This document shows positions 56,259 to 64,000 of a stretch of DNA of 64,000 nt, one piece after another. Below the pieces are notes generated by a model, which saw only the letters and a program-made list of their open reading frames with translations, searched no databases and was not told the origin of the DNA. The DNA comes from Arenibaculum pallidiluteum. Lineage in GTDB: Bacteria > Pseudomonadota > Alphaproteobacteria > Azospirillales > Azospirillaceae. Position 1 is the stretch's first letter. Each line of letters opens with the position of its first letter. Where the stretch lies: positions 372,001 through 436,000 of the forward strand of contig NZ_JAFIQU010000002.1 of assembly GCF_017355985.1 (NCBI RefSeq). The letters are read 5' to 3'. Made by a program: the position numbers and the translations under genes.

Positions 56259-57554
56259 CTACCAGCCCAGCCATTCCGGCTTGCGCTCGAGCTGGACGGT
56301 GTCGACCTTCTCGAGCTTGATGGCGCCGCTCTTCACGAGCTCGGACACCGGCGCCTCGGTCGGGCCCGACACCTTCGCGCGGTACAGCGCCACGGTCGTC
56401 GTGCCGCGGTGGTCCTCGGCGGTCCAGGAGGACGGGAAGCAGACGCCTTCGAGGCCGGCGGGCACCCAGTCCTTCTTCTGGTACATCCCCTTCTTGATGT
56501 TCGGCCCGGTGATGCCGCCGTTCTTGGCGGCCCACTCCATGCTCTCCTTCATGTAGTAGGCCGAGCAGATGCCGGCGAGATAGTGCACCGGCCGGTAGGC
56601 GGTGCCCGCCGCGTCGGTGACCTTGGAGATCTCCTGCACGAGCTGCATGCCCGGCGCGCTCTCGCTGAAGGTGACGCCGGTGCGCAGCGGGAAGACCACG
56701 CCGTCGGCGGCCTTGCCGGCGGCCTTGGCGGCGTTCTCGTCCATGCCCCAGACATTGCCGAGGAACTGGACGCTGGCCCCGACCGTCTCGCAGGCCTTCA
56801 GCACGGAGATGTTGGAGCCCGCGGTGTTGCCGAGATAGGCGTAGTTGGCGCCGCTGGTCTTCAGGGTCAGGCACTGGGCCGTATAGTCGCCGGGGGTCAG
56901 GGCGAACTGGATCGCCGGCAGCACCTCGAAGCCGAGCTGCTTGGCCAGCTCCTCGCCCGCGGCCTTGGGCGCGTTGGGATAGGGATGGTTGGCGCCCATG
57001 TGGACGTATTTCGGCGCGCCCTGGCCGCCCTTCGCCTTCCAGTCCTTGGCCGCCCACATCAGCATGGCGCGCAGCCCGTCGGAATAGCTGGGCCCGTAGA
57101 AGAAGTTGTAGGGCGCCGCCTTCTCGGAACGCTCGCCCTTGCCATTGGGATCGGTCAGCGCGCCCGCGTAAGAGCCGGAGAAGTACGGGATCTCGTCCTT
57201 GGCGACGAAGGTGATCAGCGCCTCGGTGTCGGCGGTGCCCCAGCCCTGGATGGCCGGGACCTTGTCGCGGCCCGACCACTTCTTGTACTGGCTGATGGCA
57301 CGCGGCACCTGGTAGCCGTAGTCGTAGGTCTCGACCGCCATCTGCCGGCCCGCGACGCCGCCCTGCTTGTTGATGTAGGCCAGAGCGTCGGCCACGCCCT
57401 GGCCGAAGGGCACGCCCACGTCGGAGGTCGCGCCGCTGTAGTCCGCCAGGTGGCCGACCGAAATCTTCTCCTGCGCCGTGGCCGGAGCGCCCGCGAACGC
57501 CGCGCCGAGCGCCACCGTGGCCGTCGCGGCCGCGAGAACCGTCTTCAGGGTCAT
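56259..57554 (-). CDS. livK: Liv-type ABC transporter periplasmic binding protein
   Basis: The 431-residue Peripla_BP_6 protein has a clear signal peptide (LGAAFAGAPATAQ) and the body KISVGHLADYSGATSDVG, VAGRQMAVETYDYGYQVPRA and TADTEALITFVAKDEIPYFS. The group binds amino acids, amides, aromatic acids or short acids; the companion acyl-CoA synthetase and PaaK-like genes favour an organic acid. It lies between livM and livF. Confidence 0.9.
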   Translation of the reverse strand: MTLKTVLAAATATVALGAAFAGAPATAQEKISVGHLADYSGATSDVGVPFGQGVADALAYINKQGGVAGRQMAVETYDYGYQVPRAISQYKKWSGRDKVPAIQGWGTADTEALITFVAKDEIPYFSGSYAGALTDPNGKGERSEKAAPYNFFYGPSYSDGLRAMLMWAAKDWKAKGGQGAPKYVHMGANHPYPNAPKAAGEELAKQLGFEVLPAIQFALTPGDYTAQCLTLKTSGANYAYLGNTAGSNISVLKACETVGASVQFLGNVWGMDENAAKAAGKAADGVVFPLRTGVTFSESAPGMQLVQEISKVTDAAGTAYRPVHYLAGICSAYYMKESMEWAAKNGGITGPNIKKGMYQKKDWVPAGLEGVCFPSSWTAEDHRGTTTVALYRAKVSGPTEAPVSELVKSGAIKLEKVDTVQLERKPEWLGW

Positions 57555-57617
57555 TGAACGCCTCCTCTCCGTGCTTTTCTGGTTGTGGTTCGCTGCGGAA
57601 TCTTCCGGTCCGTCGCC

Positions 57618-58685
57618 TCAGTGCGAGAACGGATAGAGCTTCCAGTAGGCCTTCACCTGCTTCCAGCGGTGCGCGAGGCCGTCGGGCTCGAAGATCAGGA
57701 AAAGGATGATGGCGAGGCCGATCGCCATCTCCCGCAGGTAGGACAGGCTGTCCTTCAGGTTCAGCGCCCGGTCGATGGCGCCGCCCGCAAGGGCGTCGGT
57801 GACGGCCCCCATCAGCTCGGGCAGCAGGACCATGAACACCGTCCCCATCAGCGACCCCATGATCGAGCCGAGCCCGCCGATGATGATCATGCCGAGGAAC
57901 TGGATCGAGAGCAGGATCGTGACGCCCTCGACCGACACGAACTGCAGGTAGTGGGCGTAGAGCGCGCCGCCGATGCCCGCGTAGAAGGAGCTGATGCCGA
58001 AGGACATCGTCCTGTACTTCGTCAGGTTGATGCCCATCATCTCGGCCGAGAGATAGTGGTCGCGGACGGCGACCAGGGCGCGCCCGTCGCGCGTGCGCAT
58101 CAGGTTGGTCGCCAGGACGTACATCGCGACCATCCAGGCCAGCACCACGTAGAAGTACCGCTCGTCCGTGTCGAAGACGAAGCCGAACAGCGAGAACGGC
58201 TCGGCGATGGTGCCGGCGACCCCGCCGGTGAACCATTCGGCCCGCCCCAGGAAGTCCTCGATGATGTACTGCGCGGCCAGGGTGGCGATGGCGAGATAGA
58301 GCCCCTTGAGCCGGGCCGCGGGGATGCCGAAGATCAGGCCCACCGCCGTCGTCATCACCCCGGCCAGCGGGATCGAGAGCGCGACCGGGATGCCGAAATG
58401 ATTCGAAAGCCAGGGCGAGGCGAAGCCCCCGAAGCCGAAGAAGGCGGCGTGGCCGATCGAGATCTGCCCGGTGAACCCCACGAGGATGTTCAGCCCCAGC
58501 GCCGCGATGGACAGGAAGCCGATCTGGATCATGATCGACAGCCAATACTTGTCGAGCACCAGCGGGCAGAGCGCCAGCAGCACGACCCCGGCGATCGCGA
58601 AGTTCCGGCTGGTCGCCGTCGGGAAGATCGTCGTGTCGGCGGCGTAGCTGGTCTTGAAGTCGCCGGCGGGGATCAGGGTCGTCAT
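57618..58685 (-). CDS. livM: Liv-type ABC transporter permease LivM
   Basis: This 355-residue permease of about ten helices has LSIAALGLNILVGFTGQISIGHAAFFGFGG as its N-terminal landmark (given here in two overlapping halves of the family motif), RDGRALVAVRDHYLSAEMMGI as coupling loop and GGLGSIMGSLMGTVFMVLLPE near the end. It pairs with LivH, whose stop lies ten bases upstream. Confidence 0.92.
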   Translation of the reverse strand: MTTLIPAGDFKTSYAADTTIFPTATSRNFAIAGVVLLALCPLVLDKYWLSIMIQIGFLSIAALGLNILVGFTGQISIGHAAFFGFGGFASPWLSNHFGIPVALSIPLAGVMTTAVGLIFGIPAARLKGLYLAIATLAAQYIIEDFLGRAEWFTGGVAGTIAEPFSLFGFVFDTDERYFYVVLAWMVAMYVLATNLMRTRDGRALVAVRDHYLSAEMMGINLTKYRTMSFGISSFYAGIGGALYAHYLQFVSVEGVTILLSIQFLGMIIIGGLGSIMGSLMGTVFMVLLPELMGAVTDALAGGAIDRALNLKDSLSYLREMAIGLAIILFLIFEPDGLAHRWKQVKAYWKLYPFSH

Positions 58686-58695
58686 GGCACCGTCC

Positions 58696-59589
58696 TCATA
58701 CCCGCTCGATGTCCTTGGTGCCGAACAGGCCGTACGGCTTGATCATCAGGATCACGATCAACACGTAGAAGGGCGCCACCTGATACATGTTGCCCCAGTT
58801 CAGGTACTCGGCATCGAGGAAGTGGGCGAAGTTCTCCAGCAGGCCGACGATCAGGCCGCCGAGCACGGCGCCCACCACGCTGTCGAGCCCGCCCAGGATC
58901 ACCGCCGGGAAGACCTTGATCCCGTAGAAGGACAGGGCCGAGGAAACGCCGTTCACCACGGCCACCACCACCCCCGCGACCGAGGACACCACGGCCGAGA
59001 TGGCCCAGCTCAGCGCGAAGACGGTGCGCACCGAGATGCCGAGGCTCTGCGCGACCTGCTGGTTGAAGGCGGTGGCCCGCATGGCGAGCCCCATGCGTGA
59101 GAATTTGAAGAACCAGGCGAAGACCGCCATGATCACCACCGAGATCCCCAGGCTCATCACGTAGACCGTCTGGATCCTGAGGCCGAGCACGTCCACCTGC
59201 CCGGTCTCGAAGATCGGCGGGAAGGGCTGGGCGAAGACGCCGAACATCCACTTCATCAGTGCCTGGAAAAAGATCGAGAGCCCGATCGTCACCATGATGA
59301 CCGAGATGATCGGCTCGCCGATCATCGGCCGCAGCACCACGACCTGCAGCAACAGTCCGAACAGCGTCATGAAGACGAGGGTGAAGCCGAAGCCCCAGAT
59401 GAAGGGAAGCTGCCACTTCGTCAGCAGCCACCAGCAGGTCCAGGCGCCGATCAGCAGGAACTCGCCCTGGGCGAAGTTCACGACCTGGCTCGCCTTGTAG
59501 ATCAGCACGAAGGACATGGCGACGACGCCGTAGAGCGCCCCCACGACGATCCCGTTGATCAGGAGCTGGCCCAGAAGCTCGGTGTTCAC
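58696..59589 (-). CDS. livH: Liv-type ABC transporter permease LivH
   Basis: This 297-residue permease has INGIVVGALYGVVAMSFVLIY at the front, MRATAFNQQVAQSLGISV as coupling loop and LGGLDSVVGAVLGGLIVGLLE near the end, all LivH landmarks. AGGGGAGGAG precedes the ATG at 59589. Four 14-base tandem repeats lie between this gene and the upstream acyl-CoA synthetase gene. livM follows after ten bases. Confidence 0.93.
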   Translation of the reverse strand: MNTELLGQLLINGIVVGALYGVVAMSFVLIYKASQVVNFAQGEFLLIGAWTCWWLLTKWQLPFIWGFGFTLVFMTLFGLLLQVVVLRPMIGEPIISVIMVTIGLSIFFQALMKWMFGVFAQPFPPIFETGQVDVLGLRIQTVYVMSLGISVVIMAVFAWFFKFSRMGLAMRATAFNQQVAQSLGISVRTVFALSWAISAVVSSVAGVVVAVVNGVSSALSFYGIKVFPAVILGGLDSVVGAVLGGLIVGLLENFAHFLDAEYLNWGNMYQVAPFYVLIVILMIKPYGLFGTKDIERV

Positions 59590-59605
59590 GCGGTGCTCCT
59601 CCCCT

Positions 59606-59661
59606 GTGCTTTCTGTCCGGTGCTTTCCGTCCGGTGCTTTCTGTTCGGTGCTTTCCGCCCG
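59606..59661 (-). repeat. Four tandem 14-bp repeats in livH leader
   Basis: Units start at 59606, 59620, 59634 and 59648. They read GTGCTTTCTGTCCG, GTGCTTTCCGTCCG, GTGCTTTCTGTTCG and GTGCTTTCCGCCCG on the plus strand. They sit between the acyl-CoA synthetase stop and the livH ribosome binding site. Confidence 0.92.
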
Positions 59662-59667
59662 CGCCGC

Positions 59668-61614
59668 TCAGGCCGCGACCGCGGGCTCGCGCGGCCGCGC
59701 GGGCCCCGGCGCCAGCTCGACGACCTTGAGCCGCGTGCGGATGCGCTGCCGCGTCCCGTCCTGGAAGGTGATGGTGGTGTCCACGTCGATCGCGTCGCGG
59801 TCGCCGTAGATCGCCTCGATGATGTCGCCGTACTTCTCGGCGATCACGCCGCGCCGGACCTTGCGGGTGCGCGTCAGCTCGCCGTCATCGGCGTCGAGCT
59901 CCTTGTAGAGCAGCAGGAACTTCCGGATGCGCTGGGATTCCGGGAGCGAGGCATTGACCGTCTCGACCTCGCGGCGCAGCAGGTCGTAGACCTCGTCCCG
60001 GCTCGAGAGGTCGGTGTAGGTGGTGAAGGCGATCCGGTTCTTCTCCGCCCATTTCGAGACGATGGGAAAGCGGATGCAGACCATGGCCGAAAGGTACGGG
60101 CGCCCATCCCCCAGGATCACCGCCTCCGCCACGTAGGGGCTGAACTTCAGCTTGTTCTCGATGTATTGCGGGCTGAAGCGGTCGCCGCCGCTCGTGGTCG
60201 CGATGTCCTTGATCCGGTCGATCACGACCAGGTGGCCCTTGGCGTCGAAGTAGCCGGCATCGCCCGTGTGCATCCAGCCGCCGCGCAGGTCCGCGCGGGT
60301 CGCCTCCTCGTTCCTGTAGTAGCCCGAGAACATGTGCGGGTGGCGCGTCACGATCTCGCCGACGCCGTTGTGGTCGGGGTTCTCGATGCGGACCTCGATC
60401 CCCTCGTCGAAGGGCACGCCGACCGTGTCGAAGTCGACCTCGCCCGCCCGGTGCACGGTGTAGGCGCCGATCAGCTCGGTCTGGCCGTAGAGCTGGCGCA
60501 GCGGGACGCCCATGGCCTGGAAGAAGCGGAAGGTGTCGGGCCCGAGGGCGGCGCCGCCGGTCGCGGCGCTCCTGAGCCGCGTGAAGCCCAGCCGGTCGCG
60601 CAACGCGCGGAACAGCAGCAGCTCGGCAAGGCGCGAGCGCCGGCTCTCGGCCAGGGCCTTCAGCCCCAGGCGCATGCCGAGTTCGTACAGGCGCTGCTTC
60701 AGCGGCGAGGCATCCATAACCCGCGAGCGGACATCGGCCGCGATCTGCTCCCACACCCGCGGCGCGAAGAGCACGAAGCTGGGCCCGATCTCGCGGAAGT
60801 CGTTCATCGCCGTCTCGGGTTCCTCGACGAAGTTCACGACCATCCGGGCCTGCAGCGCCTTACCGAGCCCGTAGATCTGCTCCATGATCCAGGGCAGCGG
60901 CAGCATGGAGACGTATTCGTCGCCCGGCGCGCGCGGATCGGCCTTCAGGTAGCTCGCGCAGTGGCGCAGCAGGGCCGCGGAGGTCAGCATGGCGAGCTTG
61001 GGATTGGCGGTCGTGCCCGAGGTCGTGCACAGGATCGCGACCTGCGAGCCGTCCCCCGCCTCCACCAGCCTCTCGTAGAGGCCTGGCTCGGCGGCCTCGG
61101 CCTCCGCGCCCAAGCCGACCAGCGCATCCACCGAAAGAAGCCGGGGATCCCGGTACTTCCGCATGCCGCGGGGATCGGAATAGACGATGTGGCGCAGGCT
61201 CGGGATGCGGTCGCCAAGGCCCAGCAGCTTGTCCACCTGCTCCTCGTCTTCGGCGAAGACGAGGCGCACCTCGGCGTAGTTCACGAGGTAGGCAACCTCC
61301 TCGTCGAGGGCGTCGCGGTACATGCCGAGGCTCATCGCGCCCGCGGCATGGGTCGCGATCTCGCCGCAGACCCAGTCAGGCCGGTTGTCGCCGATCAGCG
61401 CCACGACGTCGCCGGACCCGATGCCGAGGCGCCGCAGGCCCAGCGCGAAGGCACGCACGCGGTCGTGGTACTGCGCCCAGGTCAGGCTGCGCCAGATCCC
61501 GAAGTGCTTCTCGCGCAGCGCGGTCTCGGCGCCATGGGCGCGGGCGTTGTGGGCCAGCAGCTTCGGCAGCGTGTCTAGCCGGCGGAGGTCCGGCATTTCC
61601 GGGGGCGCGCTCAC
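59668..61614 (-). CDS. Long-chain-type acyl-CoA synthetase in liv operon
   Basis: This 648-residue AMP-forming CoA ligase, FadD15-like, has an intact phosphate loop (TTSGTTANPKLAML), the adenine motif LYGQTELIGAYTV, GWMHTGDAGYFDAKGHLVVIDRIKD and the late SGGDRFSPQYIENKLK region. It would activate the acid brought in by the LivGHMKF importer. Its ATG overlaps the livG stop as ATGA, so it is coupled to the transporter. The chain length or aromatic preference cannot be read from sequence. Confidence 0.92.
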   Translation of the reverse strand: MSAPPEMPDLRRLDTLPKLLAHNARAHGAETALREKHFGIWRSLTWAQYHDRVRAFALGLRRLGIGSGDVVALIGDNRPDWVCGEIATHAAGAMSLGMYRDALDEEVAYLVNYAEVRLVFAEDEEQVDKLLGLGDRIPSLRHIVYSDPRGMRKYRDPRLLSVDALVGLGAEAEAAEPGLYERLVEAGDGSQVAILCTTSGTTANPKLAMLTSAALLRHCASYLKADPRAPGDEYVSMLPLPWIMEQIYGLGKALQARMVVNFVEEPETAMNDFREIGPSFVLFAPRVWEQIAADVRSRVMDASPLKQRLYELGMRLGLKALAESRRSRLAELLLFRALRDRLGFTRLRSAATGGAALGPDTFRFFQAMGVPLRQLYGQTELIGAYTVHRAGEVDFDTVGVPFDEGIEVRIENPDHNGVGEIVTRHPHMFSGYYRNEEATRADLRGGWMHTGDAGYFDAKGHLVVIDRIKDIATTSGGDRFSPQYIENKLKFSPYVAEAVILGDGRPYLSAMVCIRFPIVSKWAEKNRIAFTTYTDLSSRDEVYDLLRREVETVNASLPESQRIRKFLLLYKELDADDGELTRTRKVRRGVIAEKYGDIIEAIYGDRDAIDVDTTITFQDGTRQRIRTRLKVVELAPGPARPREPAVAA

Positions 61615-62507
61615 GCCACCCTCCCCGGCCGCAGGGCCGCGTCCTCGGGATCGACCAGGACCTCGTCCTCCTCGCCGAGATAGGCGCGGCGGACATGCTC
61701 GTCGCGCAGCACCGCCTCAGGCAGGCCCTCGGCGATCTTCCGGCCGAAATCCAGCACCATCACCCGGTGCGAGATGTCCATCACGACGCCCATGTCGTGC
61801 TCGATCATCACGACGGTCATGCCGAACTCCTCGTTGAGGTCGACGATGTACCGGGCCATGTCCTCCTTCTCCTCGAGGTTCATGCCGGCCATGGGCTCGT
61901 CCAGGAGGATCAGGTCCGGCTTCAGTGCCATGGCGCGCGCGAGCTCCACCCGCTTGCGCACGCCGTAGCTCAGGGTGCCCGCGACCGCCTTGCGGACGTT
62001 CTGGAGGTCCAGGAAATCGATGATCTCCTCGACGGCCCGGCGGTGCTCCAGCTCCTCGCGGCGCGCGCGGCTCAGCCAGTAGAGCGAGCCCGTCAGGAAG
62101 TTGTTCCGCAGCAGGTGGTGGCGCCCGACCATGATGTTGTCGAGCACGGTCATGTGCCCGAACAGCGCCAGATTCTGGAAGGTGCGGCCGATTCCGATGG
62201 TGGCACGCTGGTTCGGCGTCAGCGCGGTGATGTCGCGCCCCTTGTAGAAGACCGCCCCCTGCGTCGGCCGGTAGCGCCCGGAGATGCAGTTGACCATGGA
62301 GGTCTTGCCGGCGCCGTTCGGGCCGATGATCGAGAACAGCTCGCCCGGCAGGATCGAGAACCCCACCTCGGTCAGCGCGCGCACGCCGCCGAAGCGGAGC
62401 GAGACGTCCCGGGCCTCGAAGATGGGCGCCCCGGCCATGGGGGCCACGGGGTCGGTCGCCTGGGCGGGCGGGGATGCGCCAGGCCGCTTCACGGGCTCGC
62501 CGGACAT
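61611..62507 (-). CDS. livG: Liv-type ABC transporter ATPase LivG, first gene of operon
   Basis: The 298-residue ATPase has Walker A GPNGAGKTS, signature LSYGVRKRVELARAMA and Walker B LILLDEPMAGMN, plus the LivG-type C-terminal extension (VLRDEHVRRAYLGEE). ATG 62507 follows GGAGGAG; an in-frame extension to 62636 would read through the promoter and is rejected. It begins the operon livG-acyl-CoA synthetase-livHMKF, driven from the promoter at 62607-62636. Confidence 0.94.
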   Translation of the reverse strand: MSGEPVKRPGASPPAQATDPVAPMAGAPIFEARDVSLRFGGVRALTEVGFSILPGELFSIIGPNGAGKTSMVNCISGRYRPTQGAVFYKGRDITALTPNQRATIGIGRTFQNLALFGHMTVLDNIMVGRHHLLRNNFLTGSLYWLSRARREELEHRRAVEEIIDFLDLQNVRKAVAGTLSYGVRKRVELARAMALKPDLILLDEPMAGMNLEEKEDMARYIVDLNEEFGMTVVMIEHDMGVVMDISHRVMVLDFGRKIAEGLPEAVLRDEHVRRAYLGEEDEVLVDPEDAALRPGRVA

Positions 62508-62565
62508 GTCTCCTCCGTTCCGTTTCGCCCGGCCTTCTGGGTGCCGGTGCCGATCCGACGACGGA

Positions 62566-62582
62566 GTTCCACGATATGGAAC
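62566..62582. promoter_or_regulatory. Palindromic operator candidate, livG side
   Basis: GTTCCA-CGATA-TGGAAC is a perfect inverted repeat with core TCCA-N5-TGGA at 62568-62580. It lies about 20-32 bases downstream of the predicted livG transcription start, a position suited to blocking polymerase. The same core recurs at 62686-62698. Confidence 0.65.
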
Positions 62583-62606
62583 CATCCGGGACGGCCGGCT
62601 CGGAAA

Positions 62607-62636
62607 ACTATAGCCACGCGTCGGGAATGTTTTCAA
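62607..62636 (-). promoter_or_regulatory. Probable sigma-70 promoter of the livG operon
   Basis: On the minus strand TTGAAA (62636-62631) and TATAGT (62612-62607) are spaced by 18 bases. Transcription would start near 62600, about 93 bases before the livG start codon. Confidence 0.68.
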
Positions 62637-62637
62637 T

Positions 62638-62650
62638 GCTGATAATCAGC
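62638..62650. promoter_or_regulatory. Palindrome next to livG -35
   Basis: GCTGAT-A-ATCAGC is a perfect 6-1-6 inverted repeat directly upstream of the livG -35 element. It differs in sequence from the TCCA-N5-TGGA sites, so it may be bound by another factor. Confidence 0.45.
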
Positions 62651-62667
62651 GCTCGCAGTTTTCCTGC

Positions 62668-62698
62668 GTGACACGGCCAGGAACGTCCATATTATGGA
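62668..62698 (+). promoter_or_regulatory. Promoter of the fusion regulator overlapped by a second operator
   Basis: GTGACA (62668-62673) and TATTAT (62690-62695) are spaced by 16 bases. The -10 lies inside the perfect palindrome GTCCATA-T-TATGGAC (62685-62699), with the same TCCA-N5-TGGA core as the livG-side site. The start site would fall near 62702, two bases before ATG 62704, so the transcript would be leaderless. Confidence 0.62.
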
Positions 62699-62703
62699 CC
62701 TTC

Positions 62704-64000
62704 ATGACGACCAGCAGCGCGACAGCCGCATCACCGGCCGGTGGGACCCAGAGCCTGGAAAGGGCCATCGCGCTTCTGCGCGCGGTCGCGGCCCGCGCGC
62801 CCGACGGCGCCCGCCTCGTCGAGCTGATGGCCGCGGCCGGCCTGTCCAAGCCGACAGCGCACCGGCTGCTGACGGCGCTCGCCCGCGAGGGGCTCGTGCG
62901 CCAGGACGAGCGCAGCCGACGCTATCATCTCGGCCCCGAGCTGGCCGCGCTGGGACTTATCGCCGCCTCGCCCGGCCCGGCGCCGGCTGGCGCCCCCGGC
63001 GAGGCCCGCCCGGATGCGCCCTCCTCGGCCTTCCTGCGCCCGGAATACCGCGGCGGCGCGATCGCCCTGGCGCAGCTGCTGTGCGACCGCCATGCCAGGG
63101 CCGGCGGAGCCCATCCTGCCCTTCTTCACGAGAGCGTCGCCGGGCAGACGACCGAGCTCAGCTTCGCGCGCCTCGCGCAGGATTCGGCGCGCTTCGCGAG
63201 CGTCCTGGCCGGACTCGGCGTCGGCCGCGGGGACCGGGTGGCGGTGCTGCTGCCCAAGGGGCCCGAACTGCTGATCGCGGCCCTCGCGATCTGGAGGCTC
63301 GGCGGGGTCTACACGCCGCTCTTCACGACCTACAGCCCGGCCGCCATCTCGTTCCGGCTGGCGGACAGCGGAGCCCGGGCCGTGGTCACCAACGGCTTCC
63401 TGAGCCGGAAGCTGCCGGCCGCACCGGACGCGCGCCCGCCGGCCGTGGTGACGGTCGAGGACGAGGAGGTGCTCGGCGAGAGCACCGATGCCGTCCTCTT
63501 CTGGTCGGCGCTGCACACCGCCGCGCCGGCCGAACACGTGGCGCGCTACGGCGAGGACGAGGCCTTCCTGCAGATCTACACCTCGGAGGCCGAGGCCAAG
63601 CCGCTGGGCGTCGGCGTCCCCGTCAAGGCACTCGCCGGCATCGAGCAGTACATGCGCGTCGGCCTCGACCTCCGCGACGACGACATCTACTGGAACATGG
63701 CCGATCCCGGCTGGGCCTACGGCGCGTATTACGGGCTGGTCGGCCCGCTGCTGCTGGGCCGCACCACGATCTTCTGCGACGGTCCCTACGACGTGCGGCA
63801 GGGCTACCGGATGCTGACGAAGTTCGGCGTCACCAACCTGACGGCAGCGCCCTCGCAGGTTCGGGCCTGGCACCGCGCGGGACCGCTCCAGGTCCCGCAC
63901 AAGCTGGCGCTGCGCATCATGTCCGTGGTGGGCGAGCCGCTGCCGCCCGAGCTGATCACCTGGGCGACCCAGACGCTGAAGGTTCCGCTGCTCGACCAGT
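62704..64000 (+). CDS. IclR-type winged helix fused to a degenerate acetyl-CoA-synthetase-like domain (3' end outside window)
   Basis: One continuous frame of 432 codons runs to the window edge. Residues about 16-82 form an IclR-type winged helix (SLERAIALLRAVAA, LMAAAGLSKPTAHRLLTAL, REGLVRQDERSRRYHLGPE). A Pro/Ala/Gly-rich linker follows (about 84-100). From about 103 an acetyl-CoA-synthetase-like ANL domain begins: LGVGRGDRVAVLLPKGPELL, WRLGGVYTPLFTTYSPAAI, ADPGWAYGAYYGLVGPLLLG (about 334-353) and GEPLPPELI (about 410-418). The phosphate loop, normally TSGTTGxPKG, reads TSEAEAKPLG (293-302), so adenylation is probably lost. The IclR effector domain is absent. The gene diverges from livG, lacks a ribosome binding site and looks leaderless. 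I infer a regulator that senses the acid, its adenylate or CoA ester. Confidence 0.82.
   Translation, partial: MTTSSATAASPAGGTQSLERAIALLRAVAARAPDGARLVELMAAAGLSKPTAHRLLTALAREGLVRQDERSRRYHLGPELAALGLIAASPGPAPAGAPGEARPDAPSSAFLRPEYRGGAIALAQLLCDRHARAGGAHPALLHESVAGQTTELSFARLAQDSARFASVLAGLGVGRGDRVAVLLPKGPELLIAALAIWRLGGVYTPLFTTYSPAAISFRLADSGARAVVTNGFLSRKLPAAPDARPPAVVTVEDEEVLGESTDAVLFWSALHTAAPAEHVARYGEDEAFLQIYTSEAEAKPLGVGVPVKALAGIEQYMRVGLDLRDDDIYWNMADPGWAYGAYYGLVGPLLLGRTTIFCDGPYDVRQGYRMLTKFGVTNLTAAPSQVRAWHRAGPLQVPHKLALRIMSVVGEPLPPELITWATQTLKVPLLDQ

Noticed and set aside
59606..59661. Tandem repeats as a small CRISPR array
   Set aside because: Units are 14 bases with no spacers between them and no cas genes.
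59593..61578. 661-codon plus-strand frame antisense to the acyl-CoA synthetase
   Set aside because: Shadow of a real enzyme; rich in His, Arg and Asp with no recognisable fold.
62731..63900. Minus-strand frame of 389 codons across the fusion gene
   Set aside because: Antisense shadow. The plus frame contains winged-helix and ANL motifs in order.

Overview
This is a GC-rich chromosomal window (roughly 70% G+C by eye) from an alphaproteobacterium, most likely of the Rhodospirillales type. Supporting signs are the many GTG/TTG starts, ATGA-type gene overlaps, a TamA/TamB pair, TRAP and Liv-type ABC importers, and HisN-, EgtB- and MnmC-type proteins. I saw no rRNA or tRNA gene, insertion sequence, phage gene or CRISPR array. 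This is ordinary accessory and housekeeping chromosome with dense genes on both strands.

Layout. 1-2.8 kb: a LysE exporter fragment, an unrecognised helical 477-residue protein and a secreted peptidoglycan-binding protein. 2.8-9.3 kb: eutBC, hisN, a ribokinase-family kinase, an M20 amidohydrolase and a CtaG-like membrane protein. 9.4-14.4 kb: a cobalamin riboswitch followed by btuB and a BtuFCD-type importer. EutBC depends on adenosylcobalamin, so vitamin import and its consumer lie close together. 14.4-18.2 kb: a divergent LysR regulator with phnW, phnX and a DMT transporter, for 2-aminoethylphosphonate use. 18.2-27 kb: small stand-alone enzymes and transporters (P-loop kinase, MOSC, PPOX, YkgJ, AzlCD, DUF2000-LysE-AraC, DMT, purine deaminase). 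27-37 kb: an IalB-like secreted protein, the TamB/TamA envelope pair and bipA with its promoter, leader hairpin and terminator. 37-46.4 kb: an unusual lipoprotein-permease fusion, HIT, GH17, EgtB, a GT39/GT2 lipid-linked glycosylation pair and MnmC. 46.4-49.7 kb: a dctPQM TRAP transporter. 50-55 kb: MsrC, small unknowns, DUF421, a methyltransferase and a PaaK-like ligase. 55.3-62.5 kb: a complete Liv-type ABC importer operon containing an acyl-CoA synthetase.

The most unusual element is at the right edge. From 62704 to the window end there is one uninterrupted frame that joins an IclR-type winged helix to an acetyl-CoA-synthetase-like (ANL) domain. The nucleotide phosphate loop of that domain is degenerate. 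The gene diverges from the livG-acyl-CoA synthetase-livHMKF operon. Two matching TCCA-N5-TGGA palindromes lie between them, one covering the -10 of the fusion gene's apparently leaderless promoter and one just downstream of the livG promoter. I infer a one-component regulator that has replaced the usual IclR effector domain with a dead CoA-ligase fold and senses the operon's substrate, acyl-adenylate or CoA product.
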